A stretch of 14,938 nt of DNA from positions 1-14,938 of the forward strand of contig JAFMJX010000024.1 of assembly GCA_017853235.1 (NCBI GenBank), read 5' to 3'. Under the pieces are notes generated by a model, which saw only the letters and a program-made list of their open reading frames with translations, ran no database searches and had not been told where the DNA came from. The translations under genes were made by a program, and so were the position numbers. How positions within the stretch are numbered: the stretch's first letter is position 1; each line of letters begins with the position of its first letter. Source of the stretch: Chitinophagaceae bacterium. Its GTDB lineage: Bacteria > Bacteroidota > Bacteroidia > Chitinophagales > Chitinophagaceae. Positions 13,767 through 14,938 of this stretch are shown here, one piece after another.

Positions 13767-14826
13767 AGCCATTCTCAGCAAATTGAATTTGATGTTGATT
13801 TGCAAATTCGATGATCTCTACATTTATTTTTTCCCTTAATTGTTGAAGTGAACTAATACTCACTTGCATTGCAACATAACATTCTACGTGAATGATATGT
13901 GCTTGCTTTCCTGCATCTGCTACAAATACAGTAGAAGAAAGAATATGTGATTGTTGTGCAATAACAGATCTAATATGCGCACTTAACATTGCAATTAAAG
14001 ATGCTGTTGTTTGAACACTTAATTGAATATCCATTTCAATTTTTCGTTCAGAACGCAAACTAATATTGTCCACTATGGTGTCCACCATTTGCTTATTTGG
14101 AACAGTAATGTATGTTTTATCCTGGGTACGAATACGTGTGCTGCGCAGTCCAATTTTTTCAATCGTGCCTGTGAAATTATTTACTTTTACCAAATCACCA
14201 ACCGTAAATGGTTTATCAAAAAATATGATAAAGGAGGCAATGATATTTTCCAAACTTTCGCGCATAGATAAAGCCACCGCCGCTCCTACGATACTCAAAC
14301 TAGTAACAAGATTGCCTATATTTTCGTTAAAAACATAACGCAACACCAACAACACTCCAATAATATATAAAATGACTTTGAAGAAATCTCTAAAAAAAAG
14401 CACTAATTGATCGTCGGTTTGGTCCTTAGTGAGTTTTGATTTTTCTTCTAAAACAATAGAAACAAATTCAAGGGTTCTTAAGCAAACTCGAATGAGTAAA
14501 ATAATAAAAAATAATTTAACAACAGATTCAATGACTTGCTGTAAAGTTAATTTGAATAAATGCACATTCCATACTTCAGGAAATTTTAATTCATACAAAG
14601 CAATCACTGCAACTAGGAACAATAAAAATTGCTCAATGGGAATCACCAAACGATGCACATGACTTTTGCGTAATTCAGAATGATTTTTTTTGTCAATCCA
14701 AGTATAAATTAAACTCGCAAAAAAGCGAGATACAAATCTTTTAAAAATATAAGTAGCTAAAACTACTCCAAGGATGTATAAATAACTTTTAATGGAATTG
14801 CTTAATATTTCTTGTTCCAGATTCAT
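13765..14826 (-). CDS. MscS-family mechanosensitive ion channel
   Basis: A 353-residue inner-membrane channel that opens under membrane tension to release solutes during hypo-osmotic shock. Hydrophobic segments occur at about 12-32, 58-80, 100-122, 148-166 and 173-205. The pore-lining helix is the Gly/Ala-rich SLSIVGAAVALSMRESLENIIASF, followed by the conserved beta domain DKPFTVGDLVKV, GTIEKIGLRSTRIRT and ITVPNKQMV, which is diagnostic of MscS. The C-terminal cytoplasmic domain ends near residue 345. Two extra N-terminal membrane segments compared with E. coli MscS (3 helices, 286 residues) make it a longer subtype. The frame opens at a GTG at 14847 inside the upstream gene, but the ATG at 14824-14826, 5 bp past that gene's stop, is preferred. 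It is probably coexpressed with the lpxH-like gene. Confidence 0.93.
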   Translation of the reverse strand: MNLEQEILSNSIKSYLYILGVVLATYIFKRFVSRFFASLIYTWIDKKNHSELRKSHVHRLVIPIEQFLLFLVAVIALYELKFPEVWNVHLFKLTLQQVIESVVKLFFIILLIRVCLRTLEFVSIVLEEKSKLTKDQTDDQLVLFFRDFFKVILYIIGVLLVLRYVFNENIGNLVTSLSIVGAAVALSMRESLENIIASFIIFFDKPFTVGDLVKVNNFTGTIEKIGLRSTRIRTQDKTYITVPNKQMVDTIVDNISLRSERKIEMDIQLSVQTTASLIAMLSAHIRSVIAQQSHILSSTVFVADAGKQAHIIHVECYVAMQVSISSLQQLREKINVEIIEFANQHQIQFAENG

Positions 14827-14831
14827 AACAT

Positions 14832-14938
14832 TTATTTTAAAGTCCACTTTTCTAGAGACATATTATTGCCATCAAAAACACCATAAGTATACAATTTGAT
14901 CCAATCTCCTAAATTAATATATCGAGTGGTTTCATTAA
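14832..14938 (-). CDS. lpxH: Probable UDP-2,3-diacylglucosamine diphosphatase (C-terminal end only)
   Basis: The last 34 codons of a gene entering from the right edge read as a short strand pair, TTRYINLGDWIKLYTYGVFDG, then MSLEKWTLK and a TAA at 14832-14834. The NLGDWI...Y.VFDG pattern resembles the C-terminus of Bacteroidota LpxH-type metallophosphatases. These remove UMP from UDP-2,3-diacylglucosamine in lipid A synthesis and typically end in this kind of strand pair. The metal-binding motifs lie outside the window, so the call rests on this tail alone. Other calcineurin-like phosphatases remain possible. The MscS gene begins 5 bp after the stop, so the two are likely cotranscribed. Confidence 0.55.
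   Translation of the reverse strand, partial: NETTRYINLGDWIKLYTYGVFDGNNMSLEKWTLK

Noticed and set aside
14023..14662. Three plus-strand open frames opposite the MscS gene
   Set aside because: Antisense shadows of a well-conserved channel gene.
1..14938. Mobile elements, CRISPR arrays, defence genes, tRNA or rRNA
   Set aside because: No transposase, integrase, direct-repeat array, or cloverleaf-like sequence was seen; gene content is ordinary chromosomal housekeeping.

Overview
The window is about 15 kb of AT-rich chromosomal DNA from a member of the Bacteroidota, most likely a Chitinophagaceae-type bacterium (Sediminibacterium/Chitinophaga relatives). The clues are a GldC homologue, a DUF6089 outer-membrane protein, tandem OmpH/Skp genes behind bamA, a MerR regulator of the long Bacteroidota type, no obvious Shine-Dalgarno sequences, and Bacteroidota-type -7 promoter elements (TAnnTTTG). 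The lineage is inferred from protein resemblance only. Apart from one plus-strand regulator, every gene is on the minus strand, so transcription runs from high to low coordinates.

Layout in the direction of transcription. (1) 14826-14938: the 3' end of a probable lpxH (lipid A precursor hydrolase), followed closely by an MscS-family channel gene (13765-14826). (2) 13179-13763 (plus strand): a MerR-family regulator, convergent with the channel gene (1 bp between stops) and divergent from a glycosyltransferase-like gene (12035-13093). (3) 11955-10576: the cluster gldC - yqeY - cvpA, with a good promoter element just upstream of gldC. (4) 10417 down to 1107: a tightly packed nine-gene run of alpha/beta hydrolase, CBS protein, short Omp85-like protein, nadK, DUF6089 protein, uppS, bamA, ompH-1 and ompH-2. 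Junctions are mostly 5-60 bp, with one 8-bp overlap. (5) A strong hairpin at 1055-1084, then murI (205-1029). (6) The first two thirds of rpmH (ribosomal protein L34), cut by the window's left edge.

The long run is largely an envelope-biogenesis block. UppS makes the polyprenyl carrier for peptidoglycan and surface polysaccharide, MurI makes D-glutamate, BamA inserts outer-membrane proteins, and the two OmpH proteins are probable periplasmic chaperones. A second, smaller Omp85-like barrel and a DUF6089 barrel are encoded in the same run. NAD kinase and a CBS/ACT-like sensor protein are embedded in it.

No mobile element, CRISPR array, tRNA, rRNA, defence island or clearly new system is visible; most of the window is housekeeping. 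The points most worth checking are the divergent 13094-13178 region, where both genes appear to be leaderless; a sliding-clamp-like QMDLF motif at the N-terminus of the MerR protein; the Omp85-like protein that seems to have lost the conserved RGY arginine; and the hairpin separating ompH-2 from murI. Start codons at bamA, ompH-1, the hydrolase, the glycosyltransferase-like gene and the MscS gene were moved to internal ATGs, because the longest open frames begin at TTG or GTG.
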